From Lingula anatina (lineage: Eukaryota; Brachiopoda; Lingulata; Lingulida; Lingulidae): a DNA stretch of 64,000 nt. Below, piece after piece: positions 39,093-53,100 of this stretch (its first letter is position 1; every line of letters starts with the position of its first letter). The notes beneath the pieces are model-generated. The model did not search any database, had not been told where the DNA came from, and saw only the letters and a program-made list of their open reading frames with translations. Both the position numbers and the translations under genes were made by a program. The DNA is taken from NCBI RefSeq assembly GCF_001039355.2, contig NW_019775402.1, positions 416,080 through 480,079 of the forward strand, read 5' to 3'.

Positions 39093-42000
39093 TTGAGGTG
39101 ACATAATTGGTTTATTATTTTACCACATATGGTGGTGAAGAGCAGAATTCTCTCCCATCTGTAAGCCCAAAAAAAAAAAAAAATTATTAAAAAAAGAAAA
39201 AGAAATAATTGAATACATGATGTAAGGGTATCTGGGTGCTGGTAACCAGTTCACGTTGAATAAGTTATAGACCTGGTAATAGGTTTAGTGTGTGACTTGA
39301 GGGCATGGCGTGCAGTTCCTGTCACCTTGGGAAATTAATATCAGTACACTTTACACTCCACACTGGGGATCACTGACATGCATTTATACTAAAAAAAACC
39401 TTGAGAGAAAAGTTTGCCTTTGCACATGTTTGCAGATATGTGCACACCTTTGTACACCCACATTGTCAAAACCTATATATGATATAAGCTAGCCTTGAGT
39501 AAGACCCTTAGTGTGACAAGTCTTTGCTTGGATATCTGTGAGAGATAATGCAGTCAACCCTTCCTTTGTATGCATTTCAATTCAGATTTTATCGTTGAAA
39601 TGTTCTGAAATATGCAGGAAATTGAAATATTGAAAATTTGCTTTATTCGGCCAAATGGGAAAATAATAGTAGTATTCCGTTACATAATATCACAGAAATG
39701 TGTGTGTGCGTTTGTTATGTGGAAAAGAAATTCTGCAGTACTTAAGATAGTCTGTTTTTTCACTCTTTGAGAATCATCTAAAGGAGAAACAATCCACTGA
39801 GATAAGTATCAACAAACTGTCTATGGTGTAGCTACCTCGATTACTATCTAATTTCTGGGCAGGTCAGGGATGTCCTCCTTGACCATTACTGTTAAAGTGG
39901 AGAGACAGTTTAGATACCAGGACAGTTAAGGTTTGGTTGATGTATATCTGGTCTCGTTGGCAATGCGCCACATTTTTTCATTCGAAGTATTTTTAGTCGT
40001 CAAAGCATGATACTCATTCCAGCCAAGTCATCTGTACCCTGAATTTCTTACTGATAATTGTTACCCTCCTCTTCATAAAAAAATGAGTGATTAGCTAAAA
40101 TAGTCTCTGAAACACATGGTGCATAAATTAACAGCAGAGGGAAAAGGTGTTTTTAGTCCTTCACCAAAGTGACTAATTATCCTTGCTCGTACCCTGACAT
40201 GGCTATTAATGTCACGGTGTCATGTCATATGATAGGTAATTACCACCTAACAAAGACACTCCGGATAAGTCCCATTGTTTAGTATGACATTGTTATAAGG
40301 TTCATGTACCTGTTTCCCTTCTGGGTCTGTGTACTGGTTACCCTCTGGGGTTTGTGTATCTGCCCCCCCCCCCCTCCCCCATCCTCAGATACGGTGAATA
40401 AGAAATGTAATGGTTTAACTGATATCAAATACACATTGACAGAAACATGCCTGCACACACATACACACATTTTATGATTCACGAACTTTTGAATTTACAG
40501 ATTTCTAGCCAGATAATTATGAACTCTTCATAATTGTACAAAATATAAAAAATAAATAGACACCTTTAATTCTATCATTGCACAATATCCAAATGTTTGG
40601 GAAAAAAAAGCTTAAATATTTTGGAAATTAAACAAGGTGTTTTGCTGTCAGAGAGATGATTTATTGTGAGCGGCTCTTGTTATGTAAAGCATGACAGTAT
40701 AAAATGTTTGGAAAAGTTAGTGAAGTGGTTAAAATTTGCCAGTAATCCGTGTTAGCCGAGGGGAAATTGAGAAGTGATTTGTCAACTCACCTTGGCATCA
40801 AAATATAGCAGCTTCCCATTATCAAGACACATCAGCAAGGGTATTATAATACAACCTATGACCTCTGGCTATGAGCCGACAACAGACATGGGTGATGCTG
40901 GCAGCATTCACATAGTTGCCTGTGGTACAGTCCAGTTTCACAGTAAAGCAGGGAACAGGGAATGAATTTCTTAAAATTTTGGGGGCTTTGGAAAAATGAT
41001 GATTGTATCAGTTCATCTACCAGTCCATGGTTGGTTGTGTTTTAATTCAGTTTTGTATGTACATCATAGGCGGTGTGAGTTTGTTTGGGTTAGACAGGAT
41101 ATTGATTGCATTACATCATGCTCAAGTCCACACCATGTGATAAAGGAATTAATTGTAATTACCCTAAAATGAAGGTGACCATAATCAGAAGACATCAGAC
41201 TAAGGTATCAGTTAAGCTTATAAGGTTAGAGTATCCAGCACTGTTTTAATTTACTAGTACACTGTTTTAGGTCTGACTACAGGAAATAGGTGATTTGACT
41301 GCAATCAGCTGTCTAGGTCACATTGGGACAAGCGTGTCACCAGTCTACCCCCCCCCCCACCCCAACCCCCACCTGGTTCACTAATACACCCCTACACTGT
41401 ACTGACTGCTTGACTCCAGAATCACATTTTACCAATGACCACATGTAATTACACTCACACGGGCCCTCTTCCTGGAGCTAGTCTGTGAATGGCTTACATT
41501 AAATCCATACTGTACACAGCCAAACCACAGTCATTGTGTGTAAGAGGCTGTTAAGCTGTGAAAGGTAGATAGCTGAGATAGAGATAAATCTTAATGGATG
41601 AGTTCAGTTCTGCAACAGAGCCAGCAGTTTGTTAACCAGTTTAGGACAGGTCTAGTGCTTGACGAACACACTTGCTTAGCATCAAAGAATGTAAGTTGCT
41701 TGCAATCTTTCACTTTGAGTCCATAACATGAGGTAAAGCAGTCAGTTTTTCACAAGCAAGACAGACAGCTGCATTCTTCACACTCCAGACAAGAGCAGGT
41801 GACAGGATCGAGATAATCATGTCCTTGATAGTCAAAGTAGTGGTTAGTGTGAATGGGGCCATGGTAGTCAGCAGTGATAGATAGATAAATGGGAAAGATA
41901 GCAGTACTGAGACAGCTATAGAAGTGCCATGTAAGCCAAGGTTAATCTTTCAACTCAGGTGTGCTGTGTGTGGAGGGATAATCTGCTGAAATATTGGGGA

Positions 42001-42706
42001 CCGTCTGACACAAGGAATATATCTTTCAAAGACTTTTTAATTTAACGGTTTTACCCTGGAAGTCAGGTAGGAATTGGCGTGTGAATGGTGGTGGGAGTTG
42101 GTGACAGATGTAAGGGAAGAGGAGGTGGCATTATCGGGGTGGTGACCTCTGTTATACTCAGGTGGGCAGAGAGATTCAAAGTTTGTGAATATTCTGGTTT
42201 AAGACATCTGGATTCATGTACACCACATACCTGGGAGGACTTCACAAAGTACATAGATGGTCTGTGCCAAATTGTAACAAGTTCAGGAAATATTTTATGG
42301 ATTTGAAATTGTAAGACAGAATACAAAGGTGGTTTGTTAACAGGTACATCATATAATTCATTCCAGTATACATAGCAATCTGAACATTGTGAGGGTAGTT
42401 TTTCACAGATTGAGTTTCAGATTAAATACACATTCCAGTCCCTGTTTCCAAACACTGATATTGAGATTTAAAAGTGAACAATATGGTACATGTATGATCT
42501 GTAACTCAGGCAAGGGTCAACAGTAAGATAACTGGTAGTATGTGTTCTGTCAACTTTTATGTGTTCATTAGGCTACTGCTAAGAGGATTAATGGGAATTA
42601 AGACACCAAACACAATTAGTAATACAAAATGTAAATGGGCACTGGTAATTTTTGCTTGACAAAGGAATTCATATTAATCAAGGTTTGTTTCTGGGTTCTC
42701 TCTAGC

Positions 42707-42737
<31 letters not shown>

Positions 42738-45700
42738 GGTCAGATACTAACTATATTGTAATTTGGTACAATATATCCCAGGGTTTTTAGGGGGGATAAA
42801 AAACATTGGGGGAAGGGGGTTCAGAGAGAGAAAGACAACCATATCATTGATACATCAGGTTACATGTAGCTTAGAGATGAGCATTTTAGATAGGTTAAAT
42901 ATTGTATAGGCAAAACAGCGGACAGGAATGTATTGTTAAAATGTAAAAATGATTTTTGATCATTTTTTAACCAAGAAAAATTATGGTGCAGGGAAATGTA
43001 CAACAGGTGTAAGGGTTAGAGTGGATATATTCACAATCTGATGGAAATATGATGCTGGTGGGGTGGGGGAGGGGTTAAGGGATTATCATACCTGTTCAGC
43101 TGTGAAATTGTATTCTTTGACTAACTATTAAGGGCAAGATTGAGAGAAAGATGGAGTGAGAGAATATACACTGACATTTTCAGGTGCAAACTGTTTCAGT
43201 GAGATTAAACGCAAGATAAAAATCAATAGTGGGGCTTAGTATAAAGGTCACATTTTCTAATTTAGGCAAAACACTTAGTTCTAAATGGGATCATTGAACC
43301 TGGGATATTGAGTGCATCTGTTGCTTAATCAATCATAAAACACTTGTCATATCTTACTGTGCAGCTGTTTTTTTTAATTTACCCATTATGTTGAGACTTT
43401 AAAGTCTGTCAATATATTATAATAGGGTGTATCAGTACCTTGTAACTTGGTTACGTAGGCAGGTTCTTGGTGAAAAGGTTCCTTTTTTTCAAGAAAAGGC
43501 CCCTCCTCTTTTGTTATTGCTACAGGCCTGCTGGGAATATTGTTGAGGTTGTTTGAGCAGAAAGTATCTGAAACTGGATGGGTTATTTTAGTACAGTTCA
43601 AAAGATACTGAACTGATATAAGGTTTATATTGGAGTAAGATTGTCTTTAGGAAGATTTTTCAACTAAGCAAGATATAGATATATGTCGTCAGAGTAAGAA
43701 ATAAGACTTAAGTTGATTGATAAAGGAATATTATTTAAGGACAATGTGATTAAATCAAGCATATGCCTGATTAATAACATACTCTAGAACAAGAAGAGGT
43801 AATTTGAAACTTGAATTGTGGCACATTTTATTCTCATATGCCTAAGCATTGGAACCATATCTATACAGAATATAAAATCTACTTAATTGTGTTGGTATAT
43901 ATGAAGATTCTGTGTTCAAATCTCCCCAAACCGGAAGAAAGAACTCCCCCACTCCATTTATCTTTAACTGATGTGTTTAACTGAAATCCACACTAGAGGT
44001 TTTATGACCTGCATAATGATGTTGATCCATTTTCCTCTCCATTGTTGGCAGGTTGTTTTCGCCTATATTGGCCCCTTTGTATGTTTGTGTTATTACTCAA
44101 CGTGTATACGCTGTCAGTGTGTGCAAATAAATCCCCGGGTCACAATGGAACTATGGCGGCCTGTGTGGTGCCGCGAAAGGTCAGGCCCGAGTGTTAAGGT
44201 GTTTTACGCCTGATAAGCCCGACCTCTGCCCTGCTTTGACAGGTGCAGCGCTGAGACATGTGCCCCTCCGAGCAGCTGGAAAAGGCAAGGTTAAAGGTCA
44301 TAGGTTAACCTGACTGTTGAGGCTTAAGGAAAGGAAATAAATTTGTGACATGCGAGGAGAGACGCCTTAAGCTCTGTGATCTGAGGCGGATACGCTGATT
44401 ACTCGACGGTATTTAATCAAACGGAGAATCAACCTTTTTCTGGTGAGGTAAGTTGTGTTATGCGGCCAGGTGAGGGATTGACCATCTTAGCTTGACCAGT
44501 GGCTATTGTGTCCAGCCATGCTTACAGTTCCTTTGTGTATGGTGTGATGCCAGGTTAGCCATATTAGTGTTGGGGGATTAATATAATGTCCTTCTCTACA
44601 GGTGATAATCTTTCACTTGAAAAATTGATCAAGATGGGAGAGATTGGACAATAGCAGTCTTCTCCTGCTGGGAGCCAGATGAAATCAGGTGATACCTTTA
44701 TGTGTTCAGTGAAATGTTTAGGCTTTGGACATCCTTGATAGCCACAGGTCAGTGCAGTTGAAAGGGTAGACTGGGGGTCAGCATCTGGCCAGTGATATGG
44801 TCAGTTCGCCAAGTGCAACTCTGAAGAAGCCAAACTGACCAAGGGAACTTGTTGTCTGGACATTAAGTCGGAGTGGGTGTTTTAAGTTGTTGGTCAATCT
44901 GAATTGTCAAAGAACAGGTTATGATTGTGGTGTATTACAAGTGAGTGAAATATGTGGTCTATGGTTAGGTTTGTACACAGTGTTGGGTAAGTTTATCAAT
45001 AGATATGAAAATGAAACATTTAAATGAGAGGACACTTTACAAGCTGAAGATAAATAGAATTAGATAATAAATGATCAGTCAAGTTGTATCCCAAAAATTA
45101 TATCTTTAAAAAATATTTGTGTTCTGAAATCATTGTATTGGAGTTATAATGAAATATTTATCTGTATCCATTTTATGAGGAGCACATGATACCAGGTTCC
45201 AATCTGTTTTGTTTCATTTCCAACCATCATGTTTTCAAAAACAACTGACTTAAGATAACATATCTCAAAGTGGGCAATATAAGATATGCCTTATCCATGA
45301 AGATTTGGTGCCACAGTTTTCAGATCAAACTAGAAGACATGAGACCTACTTAAGAAGACTGTAAACAAGATTTGTATACAGTCACCTTACTAAGAAATAG
45401 ATTTAAAAAAAACATGCATAGCCTTTATGAGACAGGGATTAATATGTATTCCGTAAAAGATTTAAGGCGGTTGATAAACAGAGAAAGGTACATATTTTCA
45501 CACCGGTGAAGTTTACTCAGTTGAGTGTGTAATTATCAACGAGCGGTTGAATGCATGTTAAATGCATTTTTACCCAGTTGCCTTTTTGACCTGTGAGTTG
45601 AAATGAGTTGTTGGATGAATTAAATAGTCTAAATAAGTGCAGGGATTAATTATTCAGAAGACTATTAAAAAGGCTGACTAGACTTAGCAGATGTTCTTCA

Positions 45701-48700
45701 GGTAAGGTACTGGTTGTCATATGTGATACAATGTACCTGTATATGGCAAGGTAATTTCTCATCAGCCATTTTTGACTAACTTAGGTCTCCCTCCCCCCCC
45801 AAAAAAAAAAAAAAAATTAATAAAATAAAAAGATAATAAAAGAAAGAAACCAAGATAATTTATGATATCACTTTGTCTCATGGGCTGTAGTCATATTTGA
45901 AATCTTGAGACATGGTTGGCATAGTGATAAAGAATAAAGGAAAGCAGAAGGTTTGCTCACTTAGAATTGATTTGAAAAACCCTTAATAAATTGCTTTAAC
46001 TAAATTAATGGCCAAGATTATGATTTTGTTCCTGAATCACCCACTGAAGAGTCAGCCATATAGTTGAGACAGTGAGCTGTTGTAGTTCACCAGTCTGTTA
46101 GCAACCTATCTGCAAATTACTCACCGCTATAGAAATAGTCAGATTTTATATCTTAAGCTTAGGGAAAACCCTCATCTCATCTTAACAGAGGATCAAAAGT
46201 AATTATGTTCAGATTGTCTAACCTATGGCAGATTAAATTGAATGCTCTGATGTACAGGCACAATATAAGATATTGATTTCATTTGTGACATCATTCTTGC
46301 CTAAGTCTTCCTTGATCTCTGCCTTAATTTGATGGTAGCAAATTTTCTTTGCTAAAAGTAATGTTTTTTTTTTTTTAATTTTCTTCATATTTTATTTATC
46401 AGTATTTATCATAGAATATTAAATTTGAATGACCATTAGATAACTTAAAATTTTGAACATAATCAGCAGACTTTATATTTTAAGATAAATGTTGATAAAA
46501 TGCTTAAAAATTAAAAATCATTTATTTCATGTTTCATTCCTTCTTTCGAACTTTCGAGAAATCAGTCAGGAACTCATTGGGTGGATAAATTCCGTCAGCT
46601 TATATTCCTGACCACACCTCTCTGGCTAGTCTGCCATTATTTCTGACCCCACTCTCCTCCAAATCCCACAAAATCTCGCTTGATTTTGCGCTAAGCTTTG
46701 AGACTCGAATGATTCACATTAGAATAACAACATGTAGTATGTGGTAATAGAAATGACTGCTTAAAGCAATAATAACTCTTCGTTTCGGCCAAAAAATGAA
46801 TTTTCCTGGAGTAAACAACAATTTTCCCATACTTACCAATGGTTAATGAATCCATTTTTACATTCAAAGTTAGTCCCTGGTTTTTTTCTAAAAAGTTTGG
46901 TTTTTTGTTAAAATCTCTTAAGAGATTTTAACAAAGTATAGACATCAATGGAGGTCACGTGGTCTAAAGACAAGTTCAAATATCAGAATAAAAGCTATAG
47001 CTGCTGTTTTTGTTGTAAAACAGAATATATTATATTTCTGTGAGTTATTCACAAGGTTTTTATTGTGAAATATAGGTCTCATACAAAGAGTTATTATGCC
47101 TTTAACTAGAGGATGCTCTGTGGATTAGGAACAGAGATTTTGTATTTTACCACATAGATGTGAACATAATTTAAGACATTGTTCATGGTTTCCTCAATGA
47201 TGTGCAGTGTTAATTAAGGAGGTTGTTCATGACTTTCTCCAACAGTGTATAGTCAATTAATAGCAAATAATTTTATTCCAAAAGTCTTGGTTATAAAGTC
47301 AATTAATAGTGAACGGTAGTTGAGCCTGAATATTATTATGAACTTGTGAAGTTTGGCTATTAATATACATGGGGATACATTATTTGTAAAATATTATCCT
47401 CAAAATGAAAACATTGAATCCCTTTTCTGACAAGTCCTCGACAGCAGCAGTAACTTTTCATTGGTTGATATCCCGACATAAATATCTAATGTTATAACAA
47501 ATGATAGTCTAGGCAGTACTTAACAAGTGATTTTTCATTTTTGTATCAGTCACTGTGCATGATCGCCATAATTTATTTCTAACCTATGGGTTTTTTTTTT
47601 TTTTTTTTGCGACAAACACTTAATGGCAGTTGCAAATTGTCCTCAATTGATTTTTCATCAAAGCATAGAGAGCACAAGCTTGTGTACAGATATTGACGGG
47701 GCAATTAACTGAAAGCCAAGACACAACTGATCATTGGAGAAACTGACTTTCAGCAGGCCTATTTAATGCCTAATGCTTAATGCCTGCTATGTGCTATTAA
47801 GCACAAAGGAGAATGAATAATGAATGAATTTCTAGCCAGCTGGATTGGATATTTGCTCTTGGTGAGGTTTGAGATTTAGTAGCGTAAGGTTGAAGGTATG
47901 TCATTTTGGCTGTTGTTTTTATTAGTAATTTTAAAGCATAAAGTAGTTTGATCATTGCTAGTGTGGATATTGATTTGATTTTGTTAAGATTTCTATTCTT
48001 TAGGCACTGGTCATGATGACCAGGGTCCAGTGGGACTGGGCATATTGACCTATGTCCAGTGGGAGATGACATGTTGACCTGGGTCCGGAAAACTGGACAT
48101 GGACTTGACCATGTTTTATTATTAAACAGCGTTGGGTCTCACAAATAGCAGGCTATCAATCATCTTGCAGCCAGCATGAGTCAGTGATTAACAGGGATTC
48201 ACAATAAAAAAATTATCCCTGGAGGTCTTTTTTAATGTAAAATCCATAACACAAACTGCTTTCCGAAAAAAAACCTTTTTACCAGCTAAATGATTGCCGA
48301 TTAATAGAGCTTCATGATTTACTTACTTACTTTTTTTAATCAATAATTGAAATCTGTTTTAGACAAAAATGTGGAAGAATTCACTCAGATCTGATTAGCC
48401 ATGAAACTGTAAGCTATAAATCTGGAACACAAAATAGCAAGATAAGACCAACCCCCCGAAGAAATCATCTCGCCAGCTCATATTTGAGTTTGCTTGAAAC
48501 CCGATACATATATTTTCCTGCCCAACTGTCAAACCTTTTGTCAGGTTCACATTTTTTTCTTTGTCTCAACTTCAAAGCATTCTCCCCCCCCCCCCCCTCC
48601 TCCCTCAACCTCTTCTTCCCCCCTCATGTGTGTTTACTCACTGTTCCTCAGCCTGTCACATGACAGAACAGCAACCACAAAGAATGCAGTGTTTACTCAT

Positions 48701-50139
48701 CGTAGTATTGATCCATGATGGCGTGTTGTTATAGTTTAGGTTAGGTCGTGCCTTAAAGCCTGTGTCCAAGTTATTGATTCTTGGTGGGCAATGCGTAACA
48801 AAGAACTGAGCTTAGCAGTTCAGGGAGGATTAAAGCTGAAAAAAGAGAGAAATTGGGAGAAAGGGAGAGATATTTAACAGTCATTGAAGAGGTTTGAAGA
48901 GATGGGAACATGATGAAGAATTAAAGGTAAATATTGAAGATTTCTGACAAATTTGGTGAGAGCTAGGAAAGAAATACCTAAAGAGAGAGAACAAAAAAGA
49001 GAAGGGGTAGGGGAATTTATGGCAGAATATTGTTGAACTATGAGACTGTTTTATGACTATTAATGACGAACGTCATTTCTTGGATTAAAAAAGAGGATTA
49101 GATCAAACTGATTACTCAAAACCAGCTCGGGGCTGTAGAGAAGACAAAGAAATCGAGGTGAGGAATTTCATGCTGAAAGGGCTCCTGGATACATAGTACT
49201 GTAGCAGAAGATCTATATTCTGTACTATGGAGGCGAGATCACTTGTATACACAGCACAGGCTGTAAATCAATGGGAAAACATTGAGCAGAGATCTGTTGT
49301 TTACATGATGGAATTTAAGATGGATCTTTGAGCACCTGAGTTTGATAGGCGTGAAATATCACTTCGGCATTTCTGTAGGTGAAAGTAGATGGGGGAGTTG
49401 GGGGGGGGGGGGGGNNNNNNNNNNNNNNNNNNNNNNNNNNNNNNNNNNNNNNNNNNNNNNNNNNNNNNNNNNNNNNNNNNNNNNNNNNNNNNNNNNNNNN
49501 NNNNNNNNNNNNNNNNNNNNNNNNNNNNNNNNNNNNNNNNNNNNNNNNNNNNNNNNNNNNNNNNNNNNNNNNNNNNNNNNAAGGAAGGAGAAAGTCATAG
49601 AGAATGGTTGGAGTAAAATCAATAGAAGGGTTTTGCTAGATTGGCCATCACAAATTTCTCTCTCTGACTTTCTCTTTTAGTTTTGAGGTTTATTCCTTTT
49701 TCCTTCTTGCCTAAATCAAAGATTTTTTCATTGGTTAGAGAGAGAAAGAGACATGCCTTGTGTGAATAATGAAATATGATAGCTTTATGAAAGAAAAACT
49801 TGTTTTCATGTTTCACTCAAAAGGAAGGAGCAAAAAGTAAAGTGCTCTGGTCCTATACCTTTGAAATCAGGAAATAGTATTTTAAGCCCGGAAGTGATAT
49901 ATGAAATGGGGAAAACAGTTTGTTAGTTCTATAAGTGTGCTTGCCTTTTGCACAATAGTCTGTTTGAACTATATTCTGGGTCAATAAGTAGCAGGCGTTT
50001 GAAATTTCAGTGTCCTTTTTTTTTTTTTTTTTGCATTTATTCTAGTTTTGTTTTATAATTTGAGTGGAGTTGGGTACTGTCTTGTCTCCTGCATTTAGTG
50101 CCTATAGAGGAAACATGTTGTAGTGGCACTTTGTTTTGT

Positions 50140-50184
<45 letters not shown>

Positions 50185-53100
50185 CACATGCACATGCATG
50201 TCTACACACGGCACACATAAACCAATGCTAAATAACCCAAAGCAGATAAATTTTTTTCATATTTCACAAGCTCTCCGATCATCAGCAATTAGTGTATGAT
50301 TTACCTGGGCACAAGAGTTTCCTTTTCAGTTCTTTAATTATACATTGCGTTTAATTAACACAAAACTATATGAAACACATCAAAGATTTTTACATGTGAA
50401 TACATGTAATTAAATTTCCTTCAGTAAACCTAGAATGGAAATGTTATTAACTAAGACACAGTGTGATTTCTATGGGATTATTAGTTAATCTGGATTATAT
50501 TTATACGGATGTGCATTCAATATTATGGACATGACATTCAAAATGTGCATAGTAGCTAAAGGGATCCAATTACCTTAATTGATGTGATAGACTAATTGTG
50601 AATAAAATATTGCTATATAAATTTCCTGACTGAACATAAGGTGGACATGCAACTACTAGTAAGAAAAGAATGGCAATGTCAGTTGTCTTGGATTAAATTT
50701 TGAATACATATTTATGTCTTAGATTTATCTTAACAATTATGATTGAACTTGGACAAGGTGTTTCAGAGGTAGTTTGAATTAATTAAGCTCAAATCCATCA
50801 TTAATTGCAGCAGCATTTAATTGGATGTCTGATACTTTTTGTGTTGAGACACTTTGACATCCACAATAATAAAAAAAACTTTTTTTTATTTGTGTAAAGA
50901 ATTTTATTTTTAAAGCAAAAACATAAAATAGCTGTGATCTTTAATTGCCTGTAATTTTCAGGACCCCTGAGATTGACTGTGAATTTACCTTTTTAAAGAT
51001 AATTCATTTTCTTCATAAGAGACAGACGGAGATTTTAAAGTATTTTTCCTTGTATTTTCCAGGGCTTCCCCCAGGCTCCAAGCCGCCCCCTCTGACGATG
51101 GTTAGTTCTGCCTCTGGTGGTCCAGTAACTCGAACTACAGCCACTGTCCCTCCGCTCCATCACCAAGCAACGTCCAGTAGTCCTGGCAACAGTTCCGTAA
51201 GCAGCAATGCTGCTCTGAGTGCCACGAGGAATTCCAGCTTTGCAGCAGCATTGAGGAAGTTGGCAAAGCAAGCAGGTGATCAACCAGGTAGGGGGATTAA
51301 CTCTGTCTCTCTCTCTTTCTCTCTCTCTCATCATCATCATTATCATCTCATCATATATGGGTGTTTTTACTTCATCAATTTTAATTTGATTTTTTTATAG
51401 TTACAAAATTTGTGGAAGAAATTGTTAAAAGTGAACTTTATGACTCGCCTCCACATCCCATTATGCAAAAAAATTCTTATGCATGTGGAATGAATTTTTT
51501 TTCAGACAATCGTGATTCCACTTCCAACACTTCTCCGACGTCATCCAGTACGAGTCCAAGGGGTTCTTCACCTGCAAGAGGCCCTCCACCCCCATTGGTC
51601 TATTCCAATAACCAATCAGTGCGCAGTATAAATTCACCTCCTGTGGTGACAATTGCCCCCACACCGTCACATAGCACATTATCTGGATTGGATAGCCACA
51701 GGAAGGTAAGCAGACTACCCACTGGTTACTGTGGCCAGTGGACCTCAGGAAAAAAAATTATTTCTAATATTATACAAGTCTTTACAGTACGTTTGCTACT
51801 CAGTGATAGACAAAGACACCTTGCACATACGCCAGGGGCGGATTGAGGCTGTCTTCTGGGTCTTCCAGAAGACGGTCAAATTTCTAAGTTCACATTGATG
51901 AGTACCTAATTTTTTCTGTCGGAAGACCGTCAAAAAATGGAGGATGGATCAACAAAGTTAATGTGGAAGACTGTCAGAAAATATATCTGGATCCGCCCCT
52001 GCACTCAATCACATAATGAGAAAAATTATAGTTTCAAATAATGATATATAATACATGCAGATTTCCCCTTAATTAATAAGATAGAATCTCAGTAAGCTAC
52101 AGTGATTTTTTAATAGCAGTATCTGAATATAGAGAAAAAATTACTGCCCTAATCAAAATTATATTGCTCAAAGAAACAATGAGAAACAATGAAAGAAAAT
52201 ATTCTAAAATAATTGCCAAAATATGTAGTTGTTTGATTGTACTTTTAACTTGGAAAAATCCCAATTTTTTATGCCTGCTGCACCATTAATCAGCTAGTCA
52301 GTTGCCAATTGCAATATGTATCCTGACTGTCAGTGAATAAATAGCTGTTCAAGCTCAGGTAGAGTAAAGGTGGGGAATGCTGTAGTACTCTATCCTGAAG
52401 TATGGACATTCCACTTGCTCTCAAACCTACCAGGTATTTTCAAATAAGATGAGAAGTGAGCATTAGGCACCAATTAGCTATTACCTGTAGGTGACCTACA
52501 CCCACCTGTGGGGGAAGATGGAGCAGCGTTATCTGGGCTTTTTCAGAAATGATCTTTAGCCCAAAATGTGGTCTTAATTTAAAGATCAATTTTTTTGACC
52601 TCTTTAAATGTCATTAATCAGTAGTAGTCCATTCTTACCGAATATTCTGGCCATTACATATAACTAAAAAACATGGCTAATCATTTAGACCAATAGTTAC
52701 TTTATTTTATCATAAACAGTCTGTAAGAATTTTTTGAATGGAACTATTCTAATTTTTTTGATTTCATGGCTCTTTTTTTAATGAAAATATAAATGAATTT
52801 TTTATTAATAATGTTTATTAAACATTATATATATAATATCCATTACATATATTTATATAATGTTTATTATAGGGCATGGACCGTACCCCACTACCTGCCC
52901 ACAGTGGGATCCCTCTTATTGAACCCCTGAACATGACCAAAGAGAGGCTGAGCGAGCAGCACTCCCTGTCCTCTGCTCACATGTTTCTCAGCGAGAGGCG
53001 ACAAGAAGAAGACGCCCTTCGAAGTAGAGAAAGAGAGTCAGTGACTCATTCCTCTGGGTAAGCAAGAATTGAGTGATTTTCAGATTAGTTTTATGAGTTT

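Larger units (their letters stand above)
7897..51062 (+). other. GSE1 intron 1, about 43.2 kb
   Basis: Bounded by donor ATG|GTAAGT and acceptor TATTTTCCAG. I find no convincing coding exon inside it: reading frames are short, AT-driven or fall in simple repeats and MITEs. It carries the features listed separately: MITEs, two gaps, minisatellites, microsatellites and a GC-richer island near 44 kb. Long first introns of transcriptional regulators often hold enhancers; nothing here proves that. Confidence 0.8.
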
